32,375 nt of DNA from [Clostridium] methylpentosum DSM 5476 (lineage in GTDB: Bacteria; Bacillota; Clostridia; Oscillospirales; Ruminococcaceae): positions 103,086-135,460 of the forward strand of contig EQ973338.1 of NCBI GenBank assembly GCA_000158655.1, in the 5' to 3' direction. Both the position numbers and the translations under genes were made by a program. The notes under the pieces were generated by a model that searched no databases, was not told the origin of the DNA, and saw nothing but the letters and a program-made list of their open reading frames with translations. Positions 31,134 to 32,375 of the stretch are shown here, in pieces (the first letter of the stretch is position 1; each line of letters opens with the position of its first letter).

Positions 31134-32178
31134 TCATTGTTCTTTATCTAAATTTTTCAAAGATGTCGGCCGTAAAATAAAATCATTTCGGGGATGAATT
31201 GCCTCGGACATGAGCAGCGTGTTTTTATCTCCCAAAACCTGATAATCTCGCACAGTATCATTTTGATTGCTGATTGTGCCTTTTGCAAGTTCTGCTGCTT
31301 TGGCAACGGTATATCCTGCGTTTATAGTTGTAAAAAACGCATCATTAAATTTTTTGGCGCTCGTGTTGTATATAGATTGATTCCAACCAATTGCACACTG
31401 TGCACCCTTATCGATCGATAACTGAACCATAGAATGGGAAGAACTCGAAGCTGCTGCTGTCAAACAGCCGCTCCAATACGCTCGTTTTGTGTTTTCCATA
31501 TCCTGAATATTTGTTTGATCCATTCTATATCCGTGCTTTGTTCCGTCCGGATCCGTTTCAATGAATGCAACATATCCCGCATTTCCATGTCCAAAATACC
31601 CATACACTTCGGATCCTATCTGGTAAAAAAGTTCTTTGTCTTGCTGTTTCAGTCCGGCACTGCCATCGCGAAATACAGTGGTGAAGTATCCGAGTGAATT
31701 GGCCATTGTAGATGGGGTTGTCACTTGATTGTAGGTATTTAAAGGATCGCCCATTACTGAATAATCAAACGCAAAGAGTTTCGCCTTTTGTCTTCTGACT
31801 TGAAGTGCAACATCAAAACTTTGGTTATCTCCAACTAATGCAACTAGAATTGTCACCTTTTCCCCTACCTTCATTTTCTTACCTATGCAGGAAAAATTCC
31901 TTTCACCACTATCATCGTCGGAATATGTTGTGCCACTGCTACCTACTAAACGCAAATAAGTGTCACAATCGTACTCTAAGAAATGTCTCAAAATTATAGA
32001 GCCCTCCCACAGGAGCAGGTAAAAAGATTATCGCAATATTATCAGATGTAACATAAATTCTTCCGATCTGATCAAAATTCATCGCCACATAGCTTACTGA
32101 TTGTACAAAGATATTGCTAAATGTTAACATCGACACAATTATGGTGGAAGTTAGTAAAATGATAGTGCCCTTTTTAAC
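31134..32178 (-). pseudogene. Frameshifted secreted protein, PPC-like domain plus CHAT/caspase-like peptidase domain
   Basis: Two minus-strand frames together make one protein. The first (31963-32178) gives a signal-like KKGTIILLTSTIIVSMLTFS followed by a mature part ending APVGGLYNFETF. The second (from about 31991 down to the stop at 31134) continues EYDCDTYLRLV, then SSGTTYSDDDSGERNFSC, like a bacterial pre-peptidase (PPC) domain. Next comes a domain with VYGYFGHGNAGYVAF and, 41 residues later, AYWSGCLTAAASSSSHS, then IDKGAQCAIGWNQS. The His-Gly and Cys pair and the order of strands resemble clan CD peptidases (CHAT, gingipain, caspase). A +1 shift near 31980 is needed to join the frames, and the first frame has no start codon, so the gene is probably dead. 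The peptidase assignment is an inference. Confidence 0.6.
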
Positions 32179-32375
32179 ATCTTTTCACAGTTTTCTCGTT
32201 TCAACGAATGAACGCTGATTCCTTTCCAATACTATTTATTTTGTCAAATTTCGCTTTCCCTCTATATGTGTTATTTGTAAATATTCTACCATTCCTTTCA
32301 CTTTATTTCAATAACATATTTATTTTATTTTGTAAATAATTTATAGTTGTTTTTAGTCAAGACCACCGGTTCAAT
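32179..32375. other. AT-rich end of window, no gene seen
   Basis: These 197 bases are very AT-rich. I see no convincing gene, hairpin or promoter. The region would have to hold the start of the broken peptidase gene. Confidence 0.4.

Noticed and set aside
31963-32000. Programmed +1 ribosomal frameshift in the peptidase-like gene
   Set aside because: The junction reads CTT-A-GAG, which faintly resembles known +1 sites. However, the upstream frame also lacks a start codon and the neighbouring paralogue is a pseudogene, so ordinary decay is the simpler reading.

Overview
The window looks like a chromosomal segment from an anaerobic, Gram-positive member of the Clostridia, probably of the Oscillospiraceae/Ruminococcaceae type. 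This is an inference from AGGAGG-type ribosome binding sites, TTGACA/TATAAT promoters with 17-base spacers, a greA-lysS pair, an RNHCP-domain protein, a meso-diaminopimelate dehydrogenase, IS200-like relics, and a very large surface glycosidase with InlB-type, F5/8C and FIVAR modules. No rRNA, tRNA or CRISPR array was found.

Layout. Positions 1-3560 are a worn accessory region. It holds a broken IS200-type transposase at the left edge, an AraC regulator with a clear promoter, about 0.9 kb with no recognisable gene, the last 46 residues of a tyrosine integrase, and an RNHCP-domain gene. Positions 3562-7860 are housekeeping: greA-lysS, an OGG-type glycosylase, and class II fructose-bisphosphate aldolase divergent from it. 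Positions 8122-18555 are read leftward. They form a rhamnose-polysaccharide cluster of two GT2 enzymes, rfbA-rfbD-rfbB-rfbC, an ABC-2 permease and ATPase, and a large tandem GT2. A strong terminator follows, then a GNAT/PH-domain gene pair. Positions 18556-19950 are a second relic zone with an IS200-type transposase tail and several hairpins.

Positions 20014-28952 form an apparent glycan-use locus: a 2015-residue secreted, surface-anchored alpha-L-rhamnosidase (GH78), an L-arabinose/L-fucose isomerase-family enzyme, and a divergent AraC regulator. The intergenic region between the isomerase and the regulator carries back-to-back promoters and three AATAACAA repeats. Positions 29044-29940 encode diaminopimelate dehydrogenase. 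The right edge (29984-32375) is visibly AT-rich. It holds a lipoprotein, a nonsense-riddled tandem paralogue of it, and a frameshifted secreted protein with a PPC-like domain and a His-Gly/Cys pair reminiscent of CHAT/caspase-fold (clan CD) peptidases.

How the parts fit. The rfb genes make dTDP-L-rhamnose, the GT2 enzymes would polymerise it, and the ABC pair would export the chain, in the manner of streptococcal rgpA-F clusters. A cell-surface alpha-L-rhamnosidase lies 1.5 kb away. It may feed on external rhamnose-containing glycans with the isomerase and AraC protein, or it may act on the cell's own rhamnan. The most unusual items are the rhamnosidase architecture and its non-canonical sorting signal, the degenerate methyltransferase-like domain on the large glycosyltransferase, and the decayed peptidase/lipoprotein locus at the right edge.
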